Source: Pseudanabaena sp. PCC 6802
GTDB lineage: Bacteria > Cyanobacteriota > Cyanobacteriia > Pseudanabaenales > Pseudanabaenaceae
Reading direction: 5' to 3'
NCBI RefSeq assembly: GCF_000332175.1
Contig: NZ_KB235914.1
Location: forward strand, 1,675,368 to 1,739,367
Length of the DNA stretch: 64,000 nucleotides
Positions 8,182 to 15,773 of this stretch are shown here, piece by piece. The notes under the pieces were generated by a model. It worked only from the letters and a program-made list of their open reading frames with translations. It made no database searches and was not told the origin of the DNA. A program made the position numbers and the translations under genes. How positions within the stretch are numbered: the first letter of the stretch is position 1; each line of letters opens with the position of its first letter.

Positions 8182-9081
8182 TTATAGCTTTAGATCCGAT
8201 GCAATTCGTGACTTCAAATCCTCTACAGCGGCCTTAATACCTCTAAATACGTTTGCCCCCTGTGTTTCCAGCGTATCGCCTGCTTTGGTATTAGCGATTG
8301 CACCTGCAACCCATACTTCCTGTGGATCTACGTCTTCTGCCTCAATGCGACGGATCAGATCGGGAACTGAAATGTCTCTATCTTTTTCTGCAAAGCAGTA
8401 GAGAAGGCGAGGAGAGAAATCATGCGTCCATCGAAACACTAAACTGTCAGGTGAAAAATCATAGAGAAAGCGCGAGTGATTCCCAGCTACACCACCAATA
8501 GAAATCAATCCATCTAGGATGGCATGAATGCGAGATTTATCTTTTAGGCGATCGGGCGTGAGGGCAAAGCCATATTGATAGCGGGTAGCATGAACTTCCG
8601 TACCATAAAGTGAGGTGCGATTTTTCTGTCCGCTAGCGGCATTGAAAGTAACATCCCCTTCATAGGGAAGTATAGACACAGCACGAGTCACTTCGAGTAC
8701 CCCACGCTTTGCATTAGTTGTTCCTTTAGGTGCTTTTTTGCCTTTTTGCTTTGGTTCATCTGAGGCTTCGACTTTCGCCCCTTCTGCTTTCATATAGCCA
8801 AGTACATCATCATCAATGTAAAGCTCATCATCAAAAGCAGGATCTTTCCATATGTTGTCATTCTTTGCATCATCCCACTGACGATTAACCAGATCGCCAT
8901 TTCCTGACGTTTGCCAGTAGTAACGCAATGCCCAACGAATCGCCTCTGCCGAGACGGTTGTATGAACCTCGCCTTGCCAGATCATCTTTTGCAAAGTTGT
9001 AATATTGCCTTCATTCTCACCGCGATTATTTGCTGCGGTGCCATAGTTTGTAAGAATGTTACCGAAAAGATGCCAAGTCAT
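8182..9081 (-). CDS. cas7: Cas7 (DevR/Cst2-type Cascade backbone)
   Basis: I chose ATG 9081, giving 299 residues that begin MTWHLFGNILTNYGTAANNRG; the N-N-R-G-E segment is characteristic of DevR-type Cas7. An earlier in-frame ATG at 9135 adds 18 residues with no resemblance to the family. A disordered, Lys-rich insert occurs around residues 100-130 (EPKQKGKKAPKG). GISIGG-like glycine turns follow before the C-terminal helices. Several Cas7 copies coat the spacer part of the crRNA in the interference complex. The gene lies between a broken DUF433 gene and an intact TA pair. Confidence 0.9.
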   Translation of the reverse strand: MTWHLFGNILTNYGTAANNRGENEGNITTLQKMIWQGEVHTTVSAEAIRWALRYYWQTSGNGDLVNRQWDDAKNDNIWKDPAFDDELYIDDDVLGYMKAEGAKVEASDEPKQKGKKAPKGTTNAKRGVLEVTRAVSILPYEGDVTFNAASGQKNRTSLYGTEVHATRYQYGFALTPDRLKDKSRIHAILDGLISIGGVAGNHSRFLYDFSPDSLVFRWTHDFSPRLLYCFAEKDRDISVPDLIRRIEAEDVDPQEVWVAGAIANTKAGDTLETQGANVFRGIKAAVEDLKSRIASDLKL

Positions 9082-9179
9082 AATTTTTACCCTGAAATAG
9101 ATTTGTGGATTTTGTGTTCTTACGCCGTATGGCATCTAAGGAAAAAATATCTAGAGGAACTGAAGTCGAATTTGTATAG

Positions 9180-9480
9180 TCATGTTCCACTTGCTTTAGG
9201 ATGCTTGAGTACTTGCGATTTCCAAAGCTCTACATCTGAAGCATTGGTAAGCTCTTGATCGATCTCCTGCTGATGGTCAAAATAATACGCTAGGGCAGAA
9301 TGTACCTGTGAAGGTCTTAAATGGGGGCAGCGTTGTCAAAATTTCATCAACGCTCATACCCATTTGGTAATAGCCTGCGATCGCTCGAACTGCGATGCGC
9401 GTGCCTTCAATAATTGGCACACCGCCTAAAATAGTTGCATTGGTTGTGATGTATGGATAAACCGTTGCTGCATAACTCAT
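9180..9480 (-). pseudogene. Second DUF433 antitoxin, frameshifted
   Basis: GAGGAA precedes ATG 9480. The frame reads ITTNATILGGVPIIEGTRIA and then MGMSVDEILTTLP, a clear DUF433 domain. At a run of five C near 9327 the phase is lost; dropping one C restores HLRPSQVHSALAYYFDHQQE and a normal C-terminus ending at 9180. Without the correction the frame ends at 9277. It could be a real inactivating slip or a sequencing error in a homopolymer. No toxin gene follows; cas7 starts about 100 bases on. It lies between cas8 and cas7 and is clearly different in sequence from the DUF433 at 7933-8163. Confidence 0.75.
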
Positions 9481-9493
9481 AGTAATTTCCTCT

Positions 9494-11140
9494 TTAATCT
9501 TCGTCATCAAATTCAAAGTTCTTAATTCCTGGAGAAATAGATGAGTTTTTGGGAACTTCAAGAACTGGGGGGAATGTTTCTTGATTTTCTGATTCTTCGG
9601 TAATAGATACGTTGAAGTCATAATTATCTCTGCCTTTGTAGCTAACTAGAGCAAGCAAAGCCAGATCTCTTGCTGCTTTCCAATCATTCATCATGAACTG
9701 CATAAAGGTTTCCCAGTTAGATTGTACCGTAGGTAATCTCCCCGCTCTAGCCCAGAAGTCCATCACAAATTCGCGTACAGCATTAGGGGTCTTACAACGA
9801 CTAAGACGAGTTCTAAATCGCTCGTTTACTTTGTCAAAACGAATTTGCTCATCTGCTTGGGTGCGACTTGACAATTGCCCATAGGTATAGCTTAGGGCTT
9901 CATGAAATGCTTGCACAAATAGACGATGACTAGGATCGCTCCATTCCACTTTTTTGTTTTGGATCATTTGGTTTAGTCCTTCTCGCTCGTAGTTTAGTTT
10001 TTCAAATAAATCCTTACTCGTAATTTTGCTAGAAAGCTCTGCATACCAAGGCTTACCCCTAGCAAGGTTGTCAGCAATTAACTCTCTCGCCAGACTTGTA
10101 GCAATAAAGCTATCTCCATCTCTATCTCTAGCAATCACTTTATCCTGCAAACATTCTCGACTTACTTTGTAAGTTCGAGCGATTTCTTCCCCTGTCCGAT
10201 CGTCAACCTTGACAAGATACAGATCGGTACGTGTTTTTTGTTGGGTTGACCATGCGACTGTTCCCATCGTCACGACTTGACAAGATAACAGATCGTAATC
10301 GCGAGCTAGCTTTTCTGTCATTGTCAGAAATTGCAATCCTGCATCTCCCAAACTTGATGCCCAAAATTCCTTAAAAGTTCGATTGCGGAGACTCATGCGA
10401 TATTTAGCATATTTTTCCAGATCGCAGATTTCAGGAATTACAAGCGCATATTGGGCGCGTTGTTCGCGGAGGCGCGATCGCAAAACGAAATAGCAACAGG
10501 CAACAGGAGCAAATAGCAGGATTAGAGCTAGATGAGCGGGTTCTTCAAAACTAGTATCGCTGCTAAATGCGGTATGACGAACGGCTGCACCTGGGTTAAG
10601 CCAGCCCGCAATACTAATTGGCTTGGTTAAGAGATTTCCACCCTTATCGCAAAGATTTCCAGCAAATTCTTGATAGACATAGGATGTCAATGCTTTGTAC
10701 CGAACAATAATTGGATAGGATTCCTCATCTTCGTAGTAAATCTTGGTTTGCACTCCCATACTTTTGTGGGTGCTGTTGTGTTGGAGTAACGTACCTAAAA
10801 TACCTTGATGGGCGATCGCTAAATATTGCGGTGGCATTTGCCTAGCATCCAGTCCGCGCAAGCAAATCATGCCATCTTGTAACTGAAAAGATTGCTCAAA
10901 TAACCATTTTAAGGCATCAAGAGCTTTACCTTCCCAGCGTAAAGTTATAGATCTTCGATCGAGCGTCCATTGCAAAGGAATCTGTGAATTATGTTGGAAA
11001 TTCTGATTTTCGCGATCGAGTTGTCGAAGTGTCATGTATAACCCTGCTAAACCAGCACGATGCATTAAAGTCATCTGTGGATCGGCGAGATCGAAAGTAA
11101 GTGCTTGTACTTCAGTGTCTAATGGGTTTAATGTCTGCAT
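9494..11140 (-). CDS. cas8: Cas8 (Cas8a1/Cmx1-type large subunit)
   Basis: This is a 548-residue protein. Its position between cas3 and cas7, its size, and the segments DPQMTLMHRAGLAGLYMTL near the start and SFEEPAHLALILLFAPVAC mid-way match my memory of the MYXAN-type Cas8a1/Cmx1 family. Cas8 recognises the PAM and recruits Cas3. The C-terminal 150 residues are helical (FRTRLSRCKTPNAVREFVMD) and could supply a small-subunit-like bundle. It overlaps the end of cas3 by 13 bases. The last 40 residues are acidic and probably disordered. Confidence 0.85.
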   Translation of the reverse strand: MQTLNPLDTEVQALTFDLADPQMTLMHRAGLAGLYMTLRQLDRENQNFQHNSQIPLQWTLDRRSITLRWEGKALDALKWLFEQSFQLQDGMICLRGLDARQMPPQYLAIAHQGILGTLLQHNSTHKSMGVQTKIYYEDEESYPIIVRYKALTSYVYQEFAGNLCDKGGNLLTKPISIAGWLNPGAAVRHTAFSSDTSFEEPAHLALILLFAPVACCYFVLRSRLREQRAQYALVIPEICDLEKYAKYRMSLRNRTFKEFWASSLGDAGLQFLTMTEKLARDYDLLSCQVVTMGTVAWSTQQKTRTDLYLVKVDDRTGEEIARTYKVSRECLQDKVIARDRDGDSFIATSLARELIADNLARGKPWYAELSSKITSKDLFEKLNYEREGLNQMIQNKKVEWSDPSHRLFVQAFHEALSYTYGQLSSRTQADEQIRFDKVNERFRTRLSRCKTPNAVREFVMDFWARAGRLPTVQSNWETFMQFMMNDWKAARDLALLALVSYKGRDNYDFNVSITEESENQETFPPVLEVPKNSSISPGIKNFEFDDED

Positions 11141-13536
11141 GGCTCTGCTCCCATTTCTTCACTGTATTGAACTGCATCACCTGGTGCTCTCAGATAGAAT
11201 TTACAGCGCTTCCAAGTTTCCCATCCTTTCACCAGCCGGATTGGCACGCTCCAAGCCTGAGTTTCTTGCATGAACGATTTTTGGTTAGCTTGTGATGCTT
11301 CCTTGATTGCTGCCATATCATCTTCAAGAAGAACTGTTATCGTTCCACCACCTTCACGTAAGGGCACAGGATAATTTTCCCAATCAAGTTCGAGCCAAGC
11401 TGAAGATATATCTTCTTTTTTAGGAATAGGTAGAGCAATTTCCTTAGCAGTGCTGGCAAGATCCTCTTGGCTAATTGCGTCATAATCGTTCAATGCTTCA
11501 ACCAAACGAATTCCTGTCCTCATTTCTTCATTGGTATAAGGCATTCCATCCCAAGCATAAAAGATCGCAGTACAGATTTTCTCAACTCGAAACTGTTCGG
11601 GGGCATATTCCTCTAGTTTGCGATTTAGCCGTCCCAAACGTTGAATCAATGCAGCGGCAGGAGCCATTGCTGTAACTAAAAGATCGGCACTCAAATCGAG
11701 CGACATTTCACAAACTTGGGTAGTAATCACCAAACATGGCACAGCGCTGTCAAAAGCTTGAATCACCTGTTCGTGCTTTCCTAGTTGCTTAACACCTTTC
11801 TTATCTATGTATCCAGCACGATCTCTATAGCGAAATCGACTGTGATAGATGAGATGCTTGATATTTGGGTCATCTAGTTTGGCAATATATTCCTTCGCCT
11901 TACGATAGATGTCAATGCAAGATTGGACTGAATTTGTCACCCACAAGACTTTTTCGCCCCGTTCTAAAGCTTGTGTCACGGCTTCAAACAATGGCTGCAA
12001 ATTTTCGATTTTAGAGTCAATGTCTGGGCGATAGTCAAATTTATAACGCTTGATTTCTTCAAGAGGTTGATAGCCTTTATCTAGAATATTAATTCCCTCA
12101 TTGAGATCTTCTTCGATTATGTTCTGAATTGCTTCCTTCTGCTCTTCGCTAAAACTAGCACTCATTAGTAAGATTGGCGCACCGCGACAGGTTTTGAGAA
12201 ATTTTAATAATGCTCCAAATAGGCGATCGTCGTAGGCATGAACTTCATCAAATACAAACGCTGCCTGCATTAACGCAGGGAAAGCATACAAAGGACGGCG
12301 ATTGTTTTGCATTAACCCTAAGACTGTATCTACTGTGCAAACCACAATTTTTTTTGTCCATGCTTGCAATGACGATAACCGCGCATCAATACTCTCTGAG
12401 TCATCTTGTTCCCCAGAGAATAGCAATTCGCGATCCAGATCGGAGCGAGAATGCATCAGTGCTGACTCGGTATCACTGCCGTTAGCATAATCGATAAATC
12501 CCTGCGTCGCTGTGCCTGTAGTGGGATAGCAAAAGAAAAGCTTACGAGCGGATTGATTTGAATTTCCTGTTGCCCATTTCTGCGCCCAAGCATAGGCAGC
12601 AATAGTTTTGCCAGTACCACAACCTGCTTTAACTAGCGTGACGCGATGGTTCGTATTGGCAATCTCCTCTTGAAAACTACGCAACTTTCGATCGCCTAGC
12701 TTTTCCTGAAGAACATTGTGTAGATCTCCAGGTTCTAAAACCAATTTCAACATTTTGGGAATCCAAGTTTTAATGTCTTCTCCTTGCTCTGTTAAGGCTG
12801 AACCAGCAAGATCGGCGGCGATTACCGTCGCTTTGACAGTGGCAATAAATCGCTGTTCGTATTCATTGCGTTTTTCTAAAGATCCAAATTCCTTGGTGAG
12901 ATTAGCGATCGCTCGTTCCAGTTCTTCTCGACTCCAATCACGGGTTGGCACAGTAGGAACTGACGCGGGCAAACCTAAATACTTTACGCCCATCTTCTTA
13001 GTAACTAACTCAAAGTCTTCATGGGATGTAAAGACCTTCAGACTCGCCCCCGTTCCATTGGGAAAACCATCGATTTTATTAGCATCAAGTTTGAGATGAT
13101 GCCCCATTGCTGCCCATACTGCAACAATTAGATCGGCATCAGGTATTTGCGAAAGCCATTCCCGAAACTCTGGAACTTGTAAGGCTAAAATACCGCTGAG
13201 AACTTCATGACGAATCATCTGGCGTTGTCCATGCGATCGCCATGACTTTTTTCCCTTTGTTAAATCTACATGAGCTAGACCCTTAGATTTGAGATACACC
13301 ATTTCCTGAAAGTGCTGATTAGCTTTGCCCCAATCATGTAGATAAGCGGCTAATTCCACCGTTCTCTCAAATCGTTTGCGATCTTCTGCCGCTAGTCCTA
13401 ACTGTTGAAAAATGCGATCGCCAATTTCCGCAATAATTGTTTTGGTAGACTTATAAACTGCCCAAATATGACCTGTAAAGGTTGCTGAGGTACAGGTTAC
13501 TGAGTTAGTCGATTTCGCCAGCAATCTTTCAAACAT
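11128..13536 (-). CDS. cas3: Cas3 HD nuclease-helicase
   Basis: I chose ATG 13536 (802 residues); AGGAGAG sits 8 bases upstream and the start overlaps the cas6 stop as TAATG. The HD nuclease has LHDWGK (H67, D68) and a later MGHHLKL. The superfamily 2 helicase has Walker A KAGCGTGKT, the DEVH box in FDEVHAYD, SASFSEEQ as motif III, TTQVCEMSLDLSAD and the arginine motif QRLGRLNRK. Both activities look intact. Cas3 unwinds and degrades DNA marked by Cascade. An in-frame ATG at 13572 would add 12 residues lying inside cas6 and lacks a ribosome site. Confidence 0.96.
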   Translation of the reverse strand: MFERLLAKSTNSVTCTSATFTGHIWAVYKSTKTIIAEIGDRIFQQLGLAAEDRKRFERTVELAAYLHDWGKANQHFQEMVYLKSKGLAHVDLTKGKKSWRSHGQRQMIRHEVLSGILALQVPEFREWLSQIPDADLIVAVWAAMGHHLKLDANKIDGFPNGTGASLKVFTSHEDFELVTKKMGVKYLGLPASVPTVPTRDWSREELERAIANLTKEFGSLEKRNEYEQRFIATVKATVIAADLAGSALTEQGEDIKTWIPKMLKLVLEPGDLHNVLQEKLGDRKLRSFQEEIANTNHRVTLVKAGCGTGKTIAAYAWAQKWATGNSNQSARKLFFCYPTTGTATQGFIDYANGSDTESALMHSRSDLDRELLFSGEQDDSESIDARLSSLQAWTKKIVVCTVDTVLGLMQNNRRPLYAFPALMQAAFVFDEVHAYDDRLFGALLKFLKTCRGAPILLMSASFSEEQKEAIQNIIEEDLNEGINILDKGYQPLEEIKRYKFDYRPDIDSKIENLQPLFEAVTQALERGEKVLWVTNSVQSCIDIYRKAKEYIAKLDDPNIKHLIYHSRFRYRDRAGYIDKKGVKQLGKHEQVIQAFDSAVPCLVITTQVCEMSLDLSADLLVTAMAPAAALIQRLGRLNRKLEEYAPEQFRVEKICTAIFYAWDGMPYTNEEMRTGIRLVEALNDYDAISQEDLASTAKEIALPIPKKEDISSAWLELDWENYPVPLREGGGTITVLLEDDMAAIKEASQANQKSFMQETQAWSVPIRLVKGWETWKRCKFYLRAPGDAVQYSEEMGAEPCRH

Positions 13537-14195
13537 TATGTTCTCTCCTTGACTGGAATGAATACACCACAACCCATGTGGCGTTTACCACCAAGTCCAT
13601 AAACTTGTAATTTCAATGAATCTTCTTCACTCAAGTGAATCGCTTCTACTGTAAACCCAATTACTGTAAAACGTTTGATTTTGATAGTTTTCCTGGCAGG
13701 ATTACCATCGCGATCGCAAGGGATAGATAATTCTGCCTGAATTCCCAGCACTTCTAGCTGTCGTTTTGCGGCTTCTAAAAAAGATTCTGGCTCTTGATAA
13801 CCTTTAATGGTGACGACACGCGATCGCAAGTACGGTCGCGGTCTCAGGGTCTGAATTTCGGGAATCCCTAGCTGTATATCATGAATACCAAGCGTGAGAT
13901 GCTTACCTGCAAGCACGTACACAAGTGGAATTTTTGTGACTGGAACGCGAATGCGGAAGCAAGAATGCTCGGTGAGCAAAATCTTACCTTCGCGATCGCC
14001 AAAGCCAGCAGCAGTTAGAATTGCAATATCATTATGTTCTTTGATTTTGGGAATGTGACGCGCGATCGCCCCTAAAAGCGCGTAGCCATGATCGGCAGGC
14101 AAGTATTTGCCACGGAGAGGGAAAGATAAATCAATAAACGGTTCCAACCACTCGTCTTTAGGGATCTGATGAGCCATCTGAAACGAAGAAGTCAT
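13536..14195 (-). CDS. cas6: Cas6 crRNA-processing endoribonuclease (Cmx6 type)
   Basis: I chose ATG 14195 (219 residues), since AGGAGA lies 8 bases upstream; the open frame itself extends to 14273. It starts MTSSFQMAHQIPKDEWLEPF and contains SFPLRGKYLPADHGYALLGAI, where the His in ADHGY is a plausible catalytic residue. It ends with GLGGKRHMGCGVFIP, the glycine-rich loop of Cas6 RAMP proteins. It should cut repeats at the base of the ATGCC/GGCGT stem. It precedes cas3 with a TAATG overlap, so cas6-cas3-cas8 are tightly coupled. Confidence 0.9.
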   Translation of the reverse strand: MTSSFQMAHQIPKDEWLEPFIDLSFPLRGKYLPADHGYALLGAIARHIPKIKEHNDIAILTAAGFGDREGKILLTEHSCFRIRVPVTKIPLVYVLAGKHLTLGIHDIQLGIPEIQTLRPRPYLRSRVVTIKGYQEPESFLEAAKRQLEVLGIQAELSIPCDRDGNPARKTIKIKRFTVIGFTVEAIHLSEEDSLKLQVYGLGGKRHMGCGVFIPVKERT

Positions 14196-14280
14196 TGTAA
14201 TTCTCCTATTTAGTTGAAGAAAATTTCTAAAACCTAGTGTTTGAAGCGTGGAGTTAATCTCTCCAAGCCCCACTGACTAA

Positions 14281-14550
14281 TTAATCAATCCGAATAATTT
14301 CCCAGCGATTACGCCCCTTATGCCAGATGCGATGGCTTTTATACTCTACACATTGACTAATTAAAACTAGTCGTAGATCGAGTGCTTTACCAAAACGTTC
14401 TGATACTTGGTCAGTTTGTAAGACTTCTAAGCGCGGGGGATCAGGAGGGAATTGAAGGCAAAGTTGCCCCCTTCCTGAGGAGAGTTTTTGTGTTAACATG
14501 AGGAGTAATAATAAATTTACAAAGCGGAGATAGCTATTTGGCTGCTCCAC
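14281..14550 (-). CDS. Small unknown protein at the head of the cas operon
   Basis: The frame gives 89 residues from a GTG at 14550 or 72 from ATG 14499; neither has a good ribosome site. The body reads GQLCLQFPPDPPRLEVLQTD, then ALDLRLVLISQCVEYKSHRI, and ends WHKGRNRWEIIRID. This looks like a small beta-rich fold with a basic tail. I know no family for it. It starts 8-60 bases after the predicted cas promoter and ends 85 bases before cas6, so it is the first gene of the transcript and a candidate regulator or anti-toxicity factor. It could also be a leader frame without function. Confidence 0.5.
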   Translation of the reverse strand: MEQPNSYLRFVNLLLLLMLTQKLSSGRGQLCLQFPPDPPRLEVLQTDQVSERFGKALDLRLVLISQCVEYKSHRIWHKGRNRWEIIRID

Positions 14551-14557
14551 TTTTTTA

Positions 14558-14587
14558 TTTATATACTAGGGTGTCTGCATTAGTCAA
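14558..14587 (-). promoter_or_regulatory. Predicted cas operon promoter
   Basis: TTGACT (14587-14582) and TATAAA (14563-14558) on the minus strand are 18 bases apart (17 if ATATAA is used). Transcription would begin near 14550, at the first gene of the cas operon. A full 29-base copy of the CRISPR repeat lies 42 bases upstream of the -35 box. Confidence 0.6.
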
Positions 14588-14628
14588 CACATTTACCATT
14601 AGTATCATCAGGAGTATCATTAATAATT

Positions 14629-14657
14629 GTGCTCAACGCCTTGCGGCATCAGAGGTT
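14629..14657 (-). repeat. Solitary CRISPR repeat copy upstream of the cas promoter
   Basis: Twenty-nine bases, from GTGCTCAACGCC through ATCAGAGGTT, are identical to the array repeat. The last seven repeat bases are replaced by AAGAGCA. The kept part includes the whole stem-loop and the 3' handle. It lies 11 kb from the array, in the same orientation, just above the cas promoter. Together with the degenerate copy at 14730 it encloses a 72-base spacer-like stretch. Confidence 0.9.
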
Positions 14658-14729
14658 AAGAGCAGTTAGCAAGGTTAAAGCATACCTGCTCGGCACTTTG
14701 CACGATCGACTAACATTGATCATCAGTAT

Positions 14730-14769
14730 GTGCTCAACGCTTTTGCACAAAGCTTTAAAGCATCAAAGA
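14730..14769 (-). repeat. Degenerate CRISPR repeat with preserved hairpin and handle
   Basis: The first 11 bases (GTGCTCAACGC) match the array repeat, then the sequence diverges. A hairpin remains exactly where the repeat has one: GCTTT/AAAGC arms in 14739-14753 replace the original GCC/GGC stem, directly next to the unchanged 9-base GTGCTCAAC. CATCAAAG near 14761 recalls CATCAGAG of the consensus. Changed sequence with unchanged structure suggests selection for Cas6 recognition rather than random decay. Confidence 0.55.
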
Positions 14770-15169
14770 ATTTATTTAGCCTATCACCTTTATAGGCTTG
14801 GCAAACTCATATTACACTCCTACTTGTAAAATGTCTGTAGCAACCAAGCTCAACTCATGATTCAGCTAATTGGATTTTGTCAATTCCTCTACCCAGAAGA
14901 CAGAAGTAGCAGCGAGTGCAGCGATCGCCCACCCCATAAAGTTCAAACGCACGGTCGTGCAGAGTTTGCCCGCATCCGGAACGTTGACGATGACTGCTTG
15001 GGCTACGATCGCAGCAAACGATCTATTTCCAAAAGCCGCTCCAAGTGTCTAGACATATGACTAAGTTATTAACTTGAAGCTATCTTACCCAGCCTACCCT
15101 GCAAAAAACTTGCAGTCTAGAAAATAGACGGTGTAGTGTACCCAAAGCAAGTTGACTGCACGTGCGTTA
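14770..15169. other. Gene-poor gap between cas locus and argS region
   Basis: AGCCTAT/ATAGGCT (14778-14798) is a perfect 7-base hairpin. A minus-strand frame is open from 15048 to 14866 (60 codons) and reads LGAAFGNRSFAAIVAQ, then VRLNFMGWAIAALAATSVFW, then VEELTKSN before a stop. It has no start codon at its head and contains a hydrophobic segment, so it looks like the C-terminal remnant of a membrane protein I cannot name. Nothing else is evident. Confidence 0.3.
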
Positions 15170-15733
15170 CTAGCGGAAAAACTCAGCCACATTACAGCTA
15201 AAATCCGGTAGGACTGGAGAGGTGAGGGTATCAGTTGCAAACAGGGTTGCCACCAATCGCAACAGCAGGCCTTGACGGCGATAAACTTCGAGTTGTTGAA
15301 TGCGCCAGTCCAAAATCCAATATTCCTGTACGCCTCGCTCTGCGTAGAGTTTGAGTTTAGCTTCGCGATCGCGGCGCTCGTTCTGCATTCCCGGAGAAAG
15401 TACTTCTATAATTAGTTCCGGTGCGATGGTGAAGTGTCCCTCTTCATCCACTCCCACTGCCAGTCGCTCATGGCTTATCCACACAACATCGGGAATGACA
15501 TTATCGGCATCATCGAAAATGATTCCCGGTGTGGACACTGTTTCCCCCAACTGAGTTGTTTCTGCCCAGGCATCCAGAATCCTGGATGCTTTAACAATTG
15601 CTTTTTGATGTTTCCAGTGCGGGGCACGGGTCATAAACAACTGTCCATCAATAATTTCGTAACGATTGTTACTCTCCGGCAAAAGCTTGAGATCTTCAGT
15701 AGTCCAATAGATGCGATCGGTGGCAGGGGACAT
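15170..15733 (-). CDS. Uma2 family (DUF820) putative endonuclease
   Basis: The product has 187 residues of the PD-(D/E)XK fold. The pattern is typical: NRYEIIDGQLFMTRAP at the start, VIPDVVWIS with the catalytic Asp, ELIIEVLSPG with the Glu, and AKLKLYAERGVQEYWILD with the Lys and the downstream strand. Cyanobacterial genomes carry dozens of these proteins; their substrate is unknown and some are linked to mobile elements. It is downstream of argS in the same direction, 40 bases away. The catalytic residues are intact. Confidence 0.9.
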   Translation of the reverse strand: MSPATDRIYWTTEDLKLLPESNNRYEIIDGQLFMTRAPHWKHQKAIVKASRILDAWAETTQLGETVSTPGIIFDDADNVIPDVVWISHERLAVGVDEEGHFTIAPELIIEVLSPGMQNERRDREAKLKLYAERGVQEYWILDWRIQQLEVYRRQGLLLRLVATLFATDTLTSPVLPDFSCNVAEFFR

Positions 15734-15773
15734 AGGGCAGGCTAGTATGCGATCGGTAATGCTTTCATTATAG

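Noticed and set aside
3641-14550. Type I-D or I-C classification of the cas operon
   Set aside because: There is no Cas10d and no csc gene. The DevR- and DevS-like Cas7 and Cas5 with a Cmx1-like Cas8 fit the MYXAN kind of I-B better.
14866-15048. Minus-strand 60-codon frame with a hydrophobic segment as a real gene
   Set aside because: A stop precedes it and no start codon lies near its head, so at most it is the end of a lost gene.
3641-15169. Possible CRISPR-associated transposon (type I-B CAST)
   Set aside because: The Cas set is complete, with Cas3 and adaptation genes intact. No tnsA, tnsB, tnsC or tniQ gene was found, and the IS1380-type transposase is unrelated.
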